The notes: a model not told the origin generated them from the sequence alone. DNA of 64,000 nt from Thalassotalea profundi (GCF_014653195.1 NZ_BNAH01000003.1:1-64000), one strand, 5' to 3'. Counted from the stretch's first letter, positions 35,689-45,756 are shown. A program made the numbers and translations.

Positions 35689-36687
35689 TTACTTTACACT
35701 TTCTAGTAATGCCTTTTTTTCATTGGTTGATAAAAAACTCGCAGCCAATGCATTTAATTTTAATTGTTGAATTTGTGGCTCACTAAGTTTCACTATATCT
35801 CTGGCTATATCGAATTCGGCTTGTAGTTCGGTATTTTCAACTGCAGGGTCATCGGTATTTAAGCAAACAAGTATATCGTTAGCTAAAAATGTTTGAATAG
35901 GGTGTTCAGCTAAATTAGCAATAGTGCCTGTTTGAAAATTAGAGGTTAAGCAAGACTCAATAGCTATTTGATTAGTTGCCATATAATCCATTAAATTTTG
36001 ATCACTGACACAAGCGACACCATGGCCAATACGGGTGGCTTTTAACTCGTTTATGGCTTGCCAAATACTACTACTGCCCGCAGCTTCTCCTGCATGAACT
36101 GTTACTTGTAAACCAGCATTGTCTACTTGTTTAAAATGATCAACGAATAAATTCCCAGGAAAGTTATATTCATCGCCAGCAAGATCTACAGCCACTAAAT
36201 GCTGTTTATGATCGAGTAGGGCATTCAACTCTATTTGACAATTTTCCACACCAAAAGTACGGCTCAAAATACCAATTAAGTTAATTTTTACAGGATATTT
36301 AGCAACGCCTTGTTTAATGCCATCAATAACGGCAGCAACTACATCACTAATGGGCAAATTATGGGCTTGAGCCATATAAAAAGGTGAAAAACGTAGTTCT
36401 GCATAATTAATTCCTGCATTAAATACATCTTCAACATTTTCAAATGCAATACGTTTACAGTTATCTAAACTTGATAAAACGTTGACACCCCAATCTAGCT
36501 TTTTTAGAAAATCGATTAAGTTTGCTTCGCTATTTTGTATCTGCACTAGCGGTATAAACTGTTGAAATTGGCTTACAGGAAGTTGGATATTATTTTCTTG
36601 GGCAAGCTCCCAAATTGAAAGAGGACGAATGTTTCCGTCTAAATGACGATGTAAATCTATTAGTGGCAGTGTCGCGGATTGACTCAT
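35689..36687 (-). CDS. add: Adenosine deaminase
   Basis: Deaminates adenosine and deoxyadenosine to inosine and deoxyinosine, which deoD can then cleave. The 332-residue TIM barrel has the zinc ligands HRHLDG (about 13-18), VHAGEA with the catalytic Glu, RIGHGV, and NTDDPAV. AGAGGA lies about six bases before the ATG. It ends the nucleoside island and is divergent from the aroG-type gene. Confidence 0.95.
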   Translation of the reverse strand: MSQSATLPLIDLHRHLDGNIRPLSIWELAQENNIQLPVSQFQQFIPLVQIQNSEANLIDFLKKLDWGVNVLSSLDNCKRIAFENVEDVFNAGINYAELRFSPFYMAQAHNLPISDVVAAVIDGIKQGVAKYPVKINLIGILSRTFGVENCQIELNALLDHKQHLVAVDLAGDEYNFPGNLFVDHFKQVDNAGLQVTVHAGEAAGSSSIWQAINELKATRIGHGVACVSDQNLMDYMATNQIAIESCLTSNFQTGTIANLAEHPIQTFLANDILVCLNTDDPAVENTELQAEFDIARDIVKLSEPQIQQLKLNALAASFLSTNEKKALLESVK

Positions 36688-36783
36688 TATTGTTCCTCTT
36701 TTGAATTATTTAAATAATAGGTTAACGATATTTTAATTATTCCCGTTAATTATACGCATATTTTAGTATTTTATATTGGTATT

Positions 36784-36797
36784 AGTGTTTTAACACT
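36784..36797. repeat. Small palindrome between add and the DAHP synthase gene
   Basis: AGTGTT-TT-AACACT is a perfect inverted repeat in the divergent promoter region. It is not a TyrR box (TGTAAA-N6-TTTACA). It could be an operator for either gene, but no known factor is recognised. Confidence 0.35.
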
Positions 36798-36874
36798 GAT
36801 AAATTAGCAGCGGGATTATTCATCTAGGTGTCTAGACGTAAATTAATATTAAAGAAGTATAAAGAGAAATGACT

Positions 36875-37927
36875 ATGTTCTATCAAACTGACGACGTTCG
36901 TATTGAAAAAATTAAAGAATTATTACCACCAGTTGCATTGCTAGAGCGATTTCCTGCAACTGAAACGGCGTCGAAAACGGTTTTTTCGGGTAGAACCGCA
37001 ATTAGTAATATTTTAAATAACAAAGATGACCGTCTTCTTGTCATTATTGGCCCTTGCTCAATACATGATCCAAAAGCAGCGCTCGAATATGGCAAAAAAT
37101 TGAATATTTTACGCGACAAGTATAAAGACAACCTTGAAATAGTGATGCGTGTTTACTTTGAAAAACCACGTACAACGGTAGGTTGGAAAGGACTTATTAA
37201 TGACCCTTATATGGATAATAGTTTTCAGTTAAATGATGGCTTACGTATTGGTCGAGAGCTACTTCTTAATTTAAACTCACTGGGATTACCTACCGCAGGT
37301 GAATTTTTAGATATGATTACTCCCCAATATATGGCAGATTTCATGTGTTGGGGGGCTATTGGTGCGCGTACGACCGAAAGCCAAGTGCATCGTGAACTCG
37401 CATCAGGACTTTCTTGTCCAGTTGGTTTTAAAAATGGCACAGACGGAACGATTAAAGTCGCTATTGATGCTATTGGTGCTGCTAGTGCTTCACATCATTT
37501 TTTATCGGTCACTAAATTTGGACATTCTGCTATTGTACAAACGACAGGTAATAAAGATTGTCATATTATTTTACGTGGTGGAAAAACCACAAATTTTGAT
37601 GCGGCTAGTGTGAAAACTGTTACCGAACAGTTGGCCAAGTCCAAATTAAATACAAAAATTATGATTGACTTTAGTCATGCAAACTCTAACAAGAAATTTG
37701 AAAATCAAATGTTAGTTTGTACAGATGTTTGTCAACAAATAGCAGGAGGAGATAACAATATTTCCGGTGTTATGGTTGAAAGTCATTTAGTTGAAGGGCG
37801 ACAAGATTTGGTTGAAGGACAACCGTTAACCTATGGACAAAGTGTGACCGACGCTTGTATTGGTTGGCCTGACACAGAAAAGTTATTAGCGCAGTTAAAC
37901 GAAGCAGTAGCTAAAAGACGAGGATAA
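36875..37927 (+). CDS. aroG: 3-deoxy-7-phosphoheptulonate (DAHP) synthase, AroG-type
   Basis: First step of the shikimate pathway: phosphoenolpyruvate plus erythrose-4-phosphate gives DAHP. The 350 residues match the length of E. coli AroG and align along the whole chain, including IGPCSIHDP, RVYFEKPRTTVGWKG, GARTTESQ, KNGTDG and IDFSHANSNK. I chose ATG 36875 because MFYQTDDVRI aligns with the AroG N-terminus and lies eight bases after AAAGAG; ATG 36869 is too close to that site. Which amino acid inhibits it cannot be fixed by eye, although the start resembles the Phe-sensitive form. Confidence 0.93.
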   Translation: MFYQTDDVRIEKIKELLPPVALLERFPATETASKTVFSGRTAISNILNNKDDRLLVIIGPCSIHDPKAALEYGKKLNILRDKYKDNLEIVMRVYFEKPRTTVGWKGLINDPYMDNSFQLNDGLRIGRELLLNLNSLGLPTAGEFLDMITPQYMADFMCWGAIGARTTESQVHRELASGLSCPVGFKNGTDGTIKVAIDAIGAASASHHFLSVTKFGHSAIVQTTGNKDCHIILRGGKTTNFDAASVKTVTEQLAKSKLNTKIMIDFSHANSNKKFENQMLVCTDVCQQIAGGDNNISGVMVESHLVEGRQDLVEGQPLTYGQSVTDACIGWPDTEKLLAQLNEAVAKRRG

Positions 37928-37951
37928 TCATACTTCGTGTTGTTCATGGAT

Positions 37952-37993
37952 TGACACACAATCCAGTGACATGTTTCACTGAATTGTGTGTCA
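37952..37993. terminator. Long hairpin between the DAHP synthase gene and the esterase
   Basis: Arms of 18 bases (TGACACACAATCCAGTGA and TCACTGAATTGTGTGTCA) pair with one mismatch around a CATGTT loop. It lies between two convergent genes. The downstream sequence is AT-rich but not a pure T run, so it is probably a terminator or an mRNA end-protecting hairpin. Confidence 0.65.
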
Positions 37994-38040
37994 TATTTAT
38001 TTACTTATAGATAACAGTTGATTCTGCACCTTAAGAAACT

Positions 38041-39021
38041 TTAGTTATTTTTCTTACCGATCATATTAATTCTACGGTTATTATCAAAAAACCACTGCGT
38101 TATATATTTAGGATAATCTACTTTTGTATTGGTAAAATACCCTAAATTAGCACCATTTGAAGCCCATTTATGCTCCATATTATTGATTGTAATTTTCGAA
38201 ATACGTGGCCCCTGCTCATCAGAATATATGCTTAATACTCCATCAGTATCAATCGTTTTAACTTTACTTACATTAAGAGAATTATAAACATTTGCCATTA
38301 TATTGGCAGCATATTCATTAAAATCACTGCTTACAATAGGATCTGCTGCTCCATGGATCGTAGAATATATTTGAGAATTTAAATTAATTGCTTTAGTGCC
38401 CGCCATTTTTTTACAAAGTGCGGCTTGATTATCAGCAGAGTAATTTGAAGGCACTTTTTTGAATTCAGATGCTGTAGTGCCGAGACCAGGTCCTGCTAAT
38501 GAACCCACACCAGAAAATATATCAGGTGCTAAACAAGCGATAACATTTGCCTGTCCGCCGCCTGATGAAAAACCTGTGATATAAACTTGCTTAGGATCTA
38601 TATTCAGATTTGCACGGCTAGTTAATTCCAAGGCCAGCTTGATTATTTCATCATTATGCTTATTTTTACGAGTATGTTCTTTACCATAATAATCCCAACA
38701 AGCCATTGAAAATGCGCCCTTACCGGGAACGTCAGGAATCGCAACAACCATGCCAAATAAATCAGCAGTGTCTACCCACCCAGCATGTTTTTTCATATCA
38801 GTATTACTCATAAGGCAACCGTGTAGGTTTATCATTAACGCTCTTTTATTGTTAATCTTAGGGGGTGTCGAAGGAAGATATATATGTACCGTATCCATTC
38901 CTGAAAGATTATTCTCAGTCGTCCAGTTGCCAGAAAATGATTGAAAGCTGACAACAAATGATGAAATAAATAAAAGGGCTAGATATGATTTTACAGTAAA
39001 ACTTTTATTTGATGTTTTCAT
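38041..39021 (-). CDS. Secreted PHB-depolymerase-family esterase
   Basis: A 326-residue exported alpha/beta hydrolase of the LpqC/PhaZ-like esterase group. The signal peptide covers about 1-30. The oxyanion region is INLHGCLMSN, the nucleophile Ser152 sits in the lipase box GFSSGGG, and a catalytic Asp (HGAADPIV) and His (NNMEHKW) follow. Family members degrade polyhydroxybutyrate, feruloyl esters or acetylated sugars. The neighbouring plus-strand genes (esterase, alcohol dehydrogenase, semialdehyde dehydrogenase) suggest a hydroxyalkanoate-type substrate, but this gene is on the opposite strand with its own promoter region. Confidence 0.83.
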   Translation of the reverse strand: MKTSNKSFTVKSYLALLFISSFVVSFQSFSGNWTTENNLSGMDTVHIYLPSTPPKINNKRALMINLHGCLMSNTDMKKHAGWVDTADLFGMVVAIPDVPGKGAFSMACWDYYGKEHTRKNKHNDEIIKLALELTSRANLNIDPKQVYITGFSSGGGQANVIACLAPDIFSGVGSLAGPGLGTTASEFKKVPSNYSADNQAALCKKMAGTKAINLNSQIYSTIHGAADPIVSSDFNEYAANIMANVYNSLNVSKVKTIDTDGVLSIYSDEQGPRISKITINNMEHKWASNGANLGYFTNTKVDYPKYITQWFFDNNRRINMIGKKNN

Positions 39022-39354
39022 TTATAAACTCGTTTCTAGTAATTTGTTTAATCTTTTAAGGTGTTCTCTCATAACAATCAAGTGATTTATTTAGCTTGAC
39101 GTGTTGAATTTTTATCAACAGCATTATGATTTTAATTAGAAGGAGGGGAATTAATCATAATGATTCATTAAACAAACTATTTAAGATATTTAATTGTAAA
39201 GTTGTTTTTTACAAATACCTCTAAAGTCTATTGTTTACAGGTGCTTTCGTTATGTTGATTTAAACTGAACAGCTTGTTGTTTATAAGTTACTTGAGCACT
39301 TAATTGTAAAACGTTAAAAATTATCCATTCTAATTATAATAATGACTTTTAGTA
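39022..39354. other. Divergent intergenic region between the two esterases
   Basis: 333 bases, AT-rich, which should hold both promoters and any operator for the LysR regulator of the downstream cluster. An AGGAGGGG tract (39140-39147) is followed by a three-codon ATG reading frame that means nothing obvious. No clear palindromic operator or -35/-10 pair stands out. Confidence 0.4.
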
Positions 39355-40398
39355 ATGGATGAACAAACCGTAATAACTGTAAACAATGATCTGAAAAAGC
39401 AAATAGATACGTTTTTTAACAATGGTCAAATTAAAACTAATGCGAAAGTATTAAATCAAGCGTCTACCTCTATTTCAGGTCTTGATGAAAAAGCAACAGA
39501 GGTTCTTAATTATATACATTCGTTACCACCAGCATATGAATTAGATTTAGAAACGGTTAGAAAAAATAGAAAAAAACCTTATGGGCATAATATTACTCAT
39601 GACGTTAGCAGCCGTGATATTACCATTCCTTGTCAAAATAGATCGATTTGTGCCCGAGTATATCGGCCTTCAAATAAAGATAACGACATTATTCCTGCTT
39701 TAATTTATTTCCATGGCGGTGGTTTTGTATTAGGTGATATTGAAAGCTACGATAAAATGCTTGCCCAACTATGTAGTCAATCACAAATTTCTATCATTTC
39801 TATTGCCTATCGATTAGCTCCTGAGACTATGTTTCCTGGTGCTGTTGATGACACTCAAGAAACGACTGATTGGATCGCTAAAAATAACCAATCTCTTTTA
39901 ATAGATCCGAAACGCATTGCAGTTGGAGGGGATAGTGCTGGAGCAAATTTAGCAACAGTTTATTGTCATCTGAATAAATCAAGAGCTGACTTTAAACCTT
40001 TCTTTCAGCTTCTTATTTACCCATCAATTATTGGTAACGACAATACAAAAAGTCGAGAACTATTTTCTGAAAACTTACTATTGACTAAAGAATTACTTAA
40101 ATGGTTTCACCACTCTTATATTAGCAAAGAACAAGAAAACGACCCTAGGTTCAATGTACTGAATTTTAAGGATTTTACTGATTTGCCGCCAGCATTTGTT
40201 TTAACGTGTGGTTATGATCCTCTTTGTGATGAAGGTCAAATGTACGTGAATAGACTTAAAGCAAATGGTGTGGTGGTTAAACATTCTTGTTACAGCGATA
40301 TGTTTCATGGCTTTATCAATTTTGGCGTACTTCAACAAGCTAAAGATGCGGTATTTGAATGTGCGATGATTTTAAAGGGGGTGATGAACCTAAAATAA
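39355..40398 (+). CDS. Alpha/beta hydrolase, hormone-sensitive-lipase (HSL) family
   Basis: A 347-residue cytoplasmic esterase. HGGG at 120-123 forms the oxyanion hole and the nucleophile Ser194 lies in GGDSAGAN. The acid CGYDPLCDEG and His in MFHGF complete the triad. HSL-family (family IV) enzymes act on short-chain esters and lactone-like substrates. There is no signal peptide, so it should act after uptake. It is the first plus-strand gene of a cluster with a TonB receptor, an iron-containing alcohol dehydrogenase, an MFS transporter and a GabD-like enzyme, which would oxidise the alcohol it releases. Confidence 0.88.
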   Translation: MDEQTVITVNNDLKKQIDTFFNNGQIKTNAKVLNQASTSISGLDEKATEVLNYIHSLPPAYELDLETVRKNRKKPYGHNITHDVSSRDITIPCQNRSICARVYRPSNKDNDIIPALIYFHGGGFVLGDIESYDKMLAQLCSQSQISIISIAYRLAPETMFPGAVDDTQETTDWIAKNNQSLLIDPKRIAVGGDSAGANLATVYCHLNKSRADFKPFFQLLIYPSIIGNDNTKSRELFSENLLLTKELLKWFHHSYISKEQENDPRFNVLNFKDFTDLPPAFVLTCGYDPLCDEGQMYVNRLKANGVVVKHSCYSDMFHGFINFGVLQQAKDAVFECAMILKGVMNLK

Positions 40399-40455
40399 AG
40401 AATTAAAAACTAAAGTAAATAAAATATAATTATAACTATACAATCGGGGAATAAA

Positions 40456-43090
40456 ATGAAAGCAATTCCATTTTCAACAACACGTAAACTACTTGCGATT
40501 TCTATTTCAATAGCTTTAAGCACGGTTACACACGCTGAAGAAGCAAATATTAAAGAAGAAAAAGTAGAACAAATTCAAGTAACAGGATCTTATATTAAAA
40601 GAGTTGCAGCCGATGCGGCTGAACCTGTTCAAGTATTAGATCATAACTATATTCAATCTACAGGTGCCACTACAATATCAGAACTAATCGGTAAATTAGC
40701 GATTAGTTCTGGAGCTGAAAACCAAGCTGATTCTTTTTCTCAAGCTGCAACACAGGGTACGGGCAATGTAAATTTACGCGGATTAGGCTTAAGTTCAACA
40801 CTTGTATTAATAAATGGTAGACGGCAAACTATTTCAGGTGCTTTAACGAATGACGGCAGTGTATTTGTTGATACCAGTCACATTCCTATTGATGCCATCG
40901 AGCAAGTAGAGGTATTGAAAGAAGGTGCAGCATCTACCTATGGTTCAGATGCTATCGCGGGTGTTGTTAATTTTATCTTACGTAAAGATTTTGAAGGCTT
41001 AGAATTTAACGCGAGTATCAGCAAAGCAGCTAATAGTAGCCAAAAGGACACGGATATAGGCTTTTTATGGGGTGCAGAGTTCGAGAACACTTTTGTTAAC
41101 ATTTCGGGTCATTATTTAGATAGAACACCTTTAACAATAGCCGATCGTCCAGAGTTAGGAGATATTGCATATAGTGGTTTAGGTAACTCATTTTTGCTTC
41201 TTAATACAACGCCTATAGAAGTTGTTGATGGTTTATATGCTGGTACATATGCACCCTTCGAGAAAGTACCTGATCCGCGATGCTTAGATGATAGTTTAGG
41301 AATGTTAATTCCTGAAGCTAATGGTGCAAGTTGTGGTTTTAATTTTGGGCCACTTTATAACCTTGTAAATACGGAAACTCGTGCGCAATTATATTCAAAT
41401 GTAAATCATTACTTTGATAATGGTAATGAATTACTTGTTGATATTAGTTGGAGCTCTAACGAAGTAAAAGACAATCCCCAATCCCCTAGTTACCCTGATT
41501 TAACTTTTCCTTATATTGGGAAATCCCTTTGGTGTTGGTGTTGTTTGGTTAGGTAGACCATTAGGTGCATCTTATGAACCTGCATTATCACCGAGAGAAA
41601 ATGATACTTTTAGAACATCATTTAATTTAGTTGGAACATTCGATAATGGTTGGGGATGGGATACAGCACTTACCTATAGTAAAAATAATTATACTCAGTA
41701 TCAACAGGATCAATTGAAGTCAAGGTTGTTAGCTGCTTTAGGAGGTGTTGGCGGCCCAAATAATGATGAACTTTTTAGTCCTTTCGACCGTTCCAATTTG
41801 AGTCAATCTGTTATTGATGATTTTACTCATATGACAAGATCTGAAAAAACGACTGATTTGTTAGTTTTAGATGCGGTAGTAGACGGAGAATTATATGAAT
41901 TACCGGCAGGAACAGTCGGGTTTGCAACTGGTATACAGGTTAGAAAAGAAAGTTTTAAAGTAGAAACTGACGATGTTTTCGAAATTAAGTTTGATGAAGC
42001 GGGAGATCCAATTCCTGTTGATTTAATCTTTTTGCAAGGTTTGTCAGAAGTTGATGTTGATAAAACATCTTTTGCGATGTTTGCTGAAAGTATCATTCCT
42101 GTTTCTGAAGATATTGAATTAAAAGCAGCTTTACGTTATGAAAAATTAGAAAACGACTCAAGTATAGATCCCAAATTAGCAGTTCGCTGGCAAATTTCAG
42201 ATCAATTTATTATGAGAGCCTCAGCAAGTACGGCTTTTAGAGAAGCGTCATTATCTCAACAACATGCTTCTTCTGCTGTTATAACGAGTATTACCGATTA
42301 TGAATTAGATGGAACACCAAAGTCTCCTGCGTTTGTTGGCGTTATTGCAACAGGTAATGAAGATCTTAAACCAGAAGAGTCTAAAAACTACAATATAGGA
42401 TTTATTTATAATCCAACAGAGGATTTAGATTTTAAAATTGATTACTGGCGTGTTGATTATACTGACTTAATCACTGTTGAAAATGCTCAGGGTAAGCTTA
42501 TCGATGATCCAAATGGTGTTGACATTATTCGTTCAGATGCTGGTTTTTTATCTTCAGTGAAAGTTAATTATTTTAATTCATCATCTGTAAATGTTGAAGG
42601 TATTGATTTTGAATCAACATGGAAACTATCAGATCAATTTAACCTATCGTTTAATGCTTCACATTTTATTTCGTATGAATTAACTAAAGATAACGGTGAA
42701 GTAGTAGAAGCTGCAGGCTCATTTAATGTAGATAACTTTGCTCGCTCAATGCCAGAGACAAAAGGTTCATTTAATTTAAATTGGGTTGGAGAAAGTCAAA
42801 GGGCCTCTTTAAATATTAATTATGTCTCTAGTTATGAAACAGGTGTTGATGTTTCTGCTATCCCTAATGAAAGTTCACATGTAGACTCTTTTACTACTGT
42901 AGACACTCAGTATTCAGCTAACTTTGGTTTAACAGAAGAAGCTGAAGCTGTTTTAACCCTCGGTATTAAAAATTTACTCGATGAAATGCCGCCACGCACA
43001 TACATTGCAGCAGGTAGCTTAAGTTATGATCCTAAACAACATAATCCTTTAGGGCGTGTTCTTTACGCTAAAGTCAAAGTTGCATTTTAA
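40456..43090 (+). pseudogene. TonB-dependent receptor interrupted by a single-base frameshift
   Basis: The first frame (40456-41556) encodes a signal peptide ending THAEE, a TonB-box-like EQIQVTGSYIKR, a plug (LRGLGLSSTLVLINGRR, AIEQVEVLKEGAAST) and the start of a barrel. It runs off into nonsense at KSLWCWC. The second frame (+1, open through 41516-43090) continues at GNPFGVGVVWLGRP to the barrel end LYAKVKVAF. The break maps to GGGAAA at about 41518-41523, where removing one base restores FPYIGNPFG. Together the parts give about 877 residues, a full receptor. It is either a natural inactivating mutation, a phase-variable site or a sequence error. Confidence 0.85.
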
Positions 43091-43113
43091 ACTAAGTTTG
43101 TATCAATAAAATT

Positions 43114-43135
43114 AAGAGGGGGGCTCCCCCTCTTT
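43114..43135 (+). terminator. Hairpin between the TonB receptor and the alcohol dehydrogenase gene
   Basis: Stem AAGAGGGGG / CCCCCTCTT with a three-base loop, followed by only three T. It could stop part of the transcription or protect the highly expressed receptor mRNA while the downstream enzyme genes are made at a lower level. Confidence 0.6.
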
Positions 43136-43152
43136 AACTATAAGAATTAACT

Positions 43153-44310
43153 ATGTCCTTTATTTTTAGTACTACCAAAACTATTATTAATGCCTCTGAT
43201 TCTACTTCAGATTTAGGTTATTACTGTAAAGATCTTAATATTAAAAAAGTGATGTTGGTCACAGATCCAGGCATTATCAAATTAAAGCTACATCAAAAAA
43301 TGATAGCAAGCTTTCAAAAATTTGAAATAAATTATGTTATTTTTAGTGAAGTAGAAGTTGATCCTCCAATTTCGGTTATTGAGAATGCATTAACATTTGC
43401 AAAAAAGAATGAAATTGATGGGGTTGTTGGCTTAGGCGGGGGAAGTTCCCTTGATACAGCTAAATTAATAGCCGCTTTGACTTTTTCCAGCCAAACTATT
43501 CATGATGCCTTTGGTGTTGAAAAGCTTGCTAATTCACGACTACCTTTGATTCAAATACCAACGACAGCAGGTACAGGGTCTGAAGTTACCCCTATATCAA
43601 TAGTAACGACAGGAGAAGCAATGAAAATGGGGATTGTTTCTAGTGTGTTATTACCTGATATTGCTTTATTAGATGCAACATTAACACAAAAACTACCTGC
43701 TCATATTACCGCTGCAACAGGTATAGATGCAATGGTACATGCTATTGAAGCTTATACAAGCCTCATTAAGAAAAACATTTACTCTGATATGCTGGCTATT
43801 CAAGCGTTAAAGTTAATGTCACAAAACATTCAAAAAGCTGTACATCATGGTGATGATATAGAAGCGCGCAGTAATATGATGCTAGGAGCTACTCTAGCGG
43901 GACAGGCTTTTGCCAATGCGCCTGTTGCTGCTGTTCATGCGCTTGCATACCCACTTGGGGGGCATTACCACATTCCTCACGGTCTGAGTAATTCGTTAGT
44001 TTTACCTCATGTTCTAAGGTTTAATATTCCGAATGCTGCAAAGCTTTATTCACAATTAGCAGAGATTATTATTCCTGAAAAATGCACATTACTCGGCACT
44101 GATGAAGAAAAAGCAGAAGCGTTTGTTCAATACTTAGAATATTTGATTGATGATATAGGCTTACCGAAAACGTTAAAAGATGTTGGCATTGATAAAAGTC
44201 GTTTAGAAATATTAGCAAAAGATGCGATAAAACAAGAGCGTTTATTGGTTAATAATCCAAAACCCATGAGTGAATTAGACATTCTAACCATCTATCAAAC
44301 TGCCTATTAA
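43153..44310 (+). CDS. Iron-containing alcohol dehydrogenase (4-hydroxybutyrate dehydrogenase-like)
   Basis: A 385-residue group III, NAD(P)-linked metal alcohol dehydrogenase. The dinucleotide loop is GLGGGSSLDTAK (93-104), and the metal ligands Asp192 and His196 (IDAMVHAIEAY), His262 (VHALAYPLGG) and His276 (HIPHG) are all present. The family oxidises or reduces primary alcohols, including 4-hydroxybutyrate to succinate semialdehyde. The GabD-type gene in the same cluster makes that substrate attractive, but other omega- or gamma-hydroxy acids or diols are possible. It follows the receptor by 62 bases. Confidence 0.88.
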   Translation: MSFIFSTTKTIINASDSTSDLGYYCKDLNIKKVMLVTDPGIIKLKLHQKMIASFQKFEINYVIFSEVEVDPPISVIENALTFAKKNEIDGVVGLGGGSSLDTAKLIAALTFSSQTIHDAFGVEKLANSRLPLIQIPTTAGTGSEVTPISIVTTGEAMKMGIVSSVLLPDIALLDATLTQKLPAHITAATGIDAMVHAIEAYTSLIKKNIYSDMLAIQALKLMSQNIQKAVHHGDDIEARSNMMLGATLAGQAFANAPVAAVHALAYPLGGHYHIPHGLSNSLVLPHVLRFNIPNAAKLYSQLAEIIIPEKCTLLGTDEEKAEAFVQYLEYLIDDIGLPKTLKDVGIDKSRLEILAKDAIKQERLLVNNPKPMSELDILTIYQTAY

Positions 44311-44338
44311 TAGAGCCTGTGAATTAAGAGAGAACAAC

Positions 44339-45673
44339 ATGTTTGACAATACAGTAAAACACAATTCAACAGGTTTTAATAAGAAAAACCTTTATGCGAT
44401 TTATCTAATTACCATCTTATTACTTGCTTATACCTTTTCTTTTATAGACAGGCAAATCATAAGCTTATTAGTCGAACCTATGAAAAGGGATCTTGATATT
44501 ACAGATACAGAAATGAGTTTGCTACAAGGCCTTTCTTTCGCGTTATTTTATACCATTATGGGGTTACCATTAGGTAGATTAGCCGATAGTAATAGTAGAA
44601 GAGGGTTAATCGCTGGTTCTATTTTTATTTGGAGTTTTATGACCATAGCGTGTGGCTTAGCAAAAAATTATTGGCACTTATTTTTCGCTCGAATGGGTGT
44701 AGGTGTTGGCGAAGCAGGTCTTTCACCGGCGGCATACTCATTAATAGCTGATAGTGTTGAAAAGAAACATTTAGCTAAGGCTATAGGTGTTTATACCATG
44801 GGAATTTATCTTGGTGGTGGTATGGCTCTTATTGTCGGCGGCATGGTTATCGAATGGGCAGCCGAATTTTCAACTATTAACTTACCAATTGTGGGGGAAG
44901 TTTATCCTTGGCAAGCCGTATTTATTGCAGTTGGTCTTCCTGGAATTTTATTAGTGCCGCTTTTATTCACTTTAAAAGAACCTAAGCGTTCGGTAGTTCA
45001 AACTAAAGCCGTACCAGTATCCGAAGTAGTTAACTACTTCAAGAATAATAAAAAAACAATTATGTTCCACAATTTTGGTGCTGCGCTTGCCTCTGTAGCA
45101 GGTTATGGCACGTTAGCTTGGGCGCCGAGTTATCTTATTCGTGTTCACGAAATGACAGGTGGGGAAGTAGGCTTAGCCTTTGGTTTGATTGTACTGTTTT
45201 GTGGTGCTGGTGGAGTTATTGTTGGTGGAACTTTTGCCGATAGACTATTTAAAAAAGGTCAAATGGATGCAAAACTGCGTGTCGCTATGTGGTCTTTGAT
45301 TATAGGTATAATACCAACACTTATATATCCAATTCTTTCGGATTTAACTCTCGTTTTAATATTTTTAGCTATTTCAACATTCTTTGCTAACTTTATGATG
45401 GGATTGGGACCTGCTGCAATTCAAGAAGTTGTACCTAGCTCAATGCGCGGACAATTTAGTGCACTTTATTTATTTATTGTTAATTTAATAGGTCTTGGAC
45501 TTGGACCTACGCTGGTTGCCTTATCTACCGATTATGTTTTTGGTTCACCTGAATTTGTTGGCTATTCATTATTGTTTGTGACTAGTTTGGCAATGGCAGG
45601 TTCGGCATTATGTCTAGGAAAATGTTTACCTCATTATCGTAAGACAATGAATTCATTAGAAGAAAAACATTAG
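44339..45673 (+). CDS. MFS transporter, spinster type
   Basis: A 444-residue inner-membrane carrier with about twelve hydrophobic helices. Motif A appears as GRLADSNSRRG in loop 2-3. FSFIDRQIISLLVEPMKRDL and ARMGVGVGEAGLSPAAYSLI are typical of the spinster-like MFS group common beside TonB receptors in marine Proteobacteria. GAGAG lies six bases before the ATG. In this cluster it probably imports the small acid or ester produced in the periplasm. The substrate cannot be read from the sequence. Confidence 0.87.
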   Translation: MFDNTVKHNSTGFNKKNLYAIYLITILLLAYTFSFIDRQIISLLVEPMKRDLDITDTEMSLLQGLSFALFYTIMGLPLGRLADSNSRRGLIAGSIFIWSFMTIACGLAKNYWHLFFARMGVGVGEAGLSPAAYSLIADSVEKKHLAKAIGVYTMGIYLGGGMALIVGGMVIEWAAEFSTINLPIVGEVYPWQAVFIAVGLPGILLVPLLFTLKEPKRSVVQTKAVPVSEVVNYFKNNKKTIMFHNFGAALASVAGYGTLAWAPSYLIRVHEMTGGEVGLAFGLIVLFCGAGGVIVGGTFADRLFKKGQMDAKLRVAMWSLIIGIIPTLIYPILSDLTLVLIFLAISTFFANFMMGLGPAAIQEVVPSSMRGQFSALYLFIVNLIGLGLGPTLVALSTDYVFGSPEFVGYSLLFVTSLAMAGSALCLGKCLPHYRKTMNSLEEKH

Positions 45674-45693
45674 TTTAACGTGTTTAACTTCTT

Positions 45694-45724
45694 GCGCTAT
45701 AAATTTCATATATATTTATAGCGC
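45694..45724. repeat. Inverted repeat between the MFS and aldehyde dehydrogenase genes
   Basis: Perfect 11-base arms GCGCTATAAAT / ATTTATAGCGC around a nine-base loop. It lies between two same-strand genes and lacks a following T run. It may be an mRNA processing or stabilising hairpin, or a weak terminator. Confidence 0.5.
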
Positions 45725-45756
45725 ACGTTTAATTCTCAAATTCAAATGGAGATTAC

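Noticed and set aside
36688..36874. TyrR box upstream of the DAHP synthase gene
   Set aside because: No TGTAAA-N6-TTTACA-like sequence was found; the AGTGTT-TT-AACACT palindrome does not match it.
41510..41530. Programmed +1 ribosomal frameshift in the TonB receptor
   Set aside because: No slippery run with a rare or stop codon, and no stimulatory structure seen. The family has no known frameshifting, so a simple indel is more likely.
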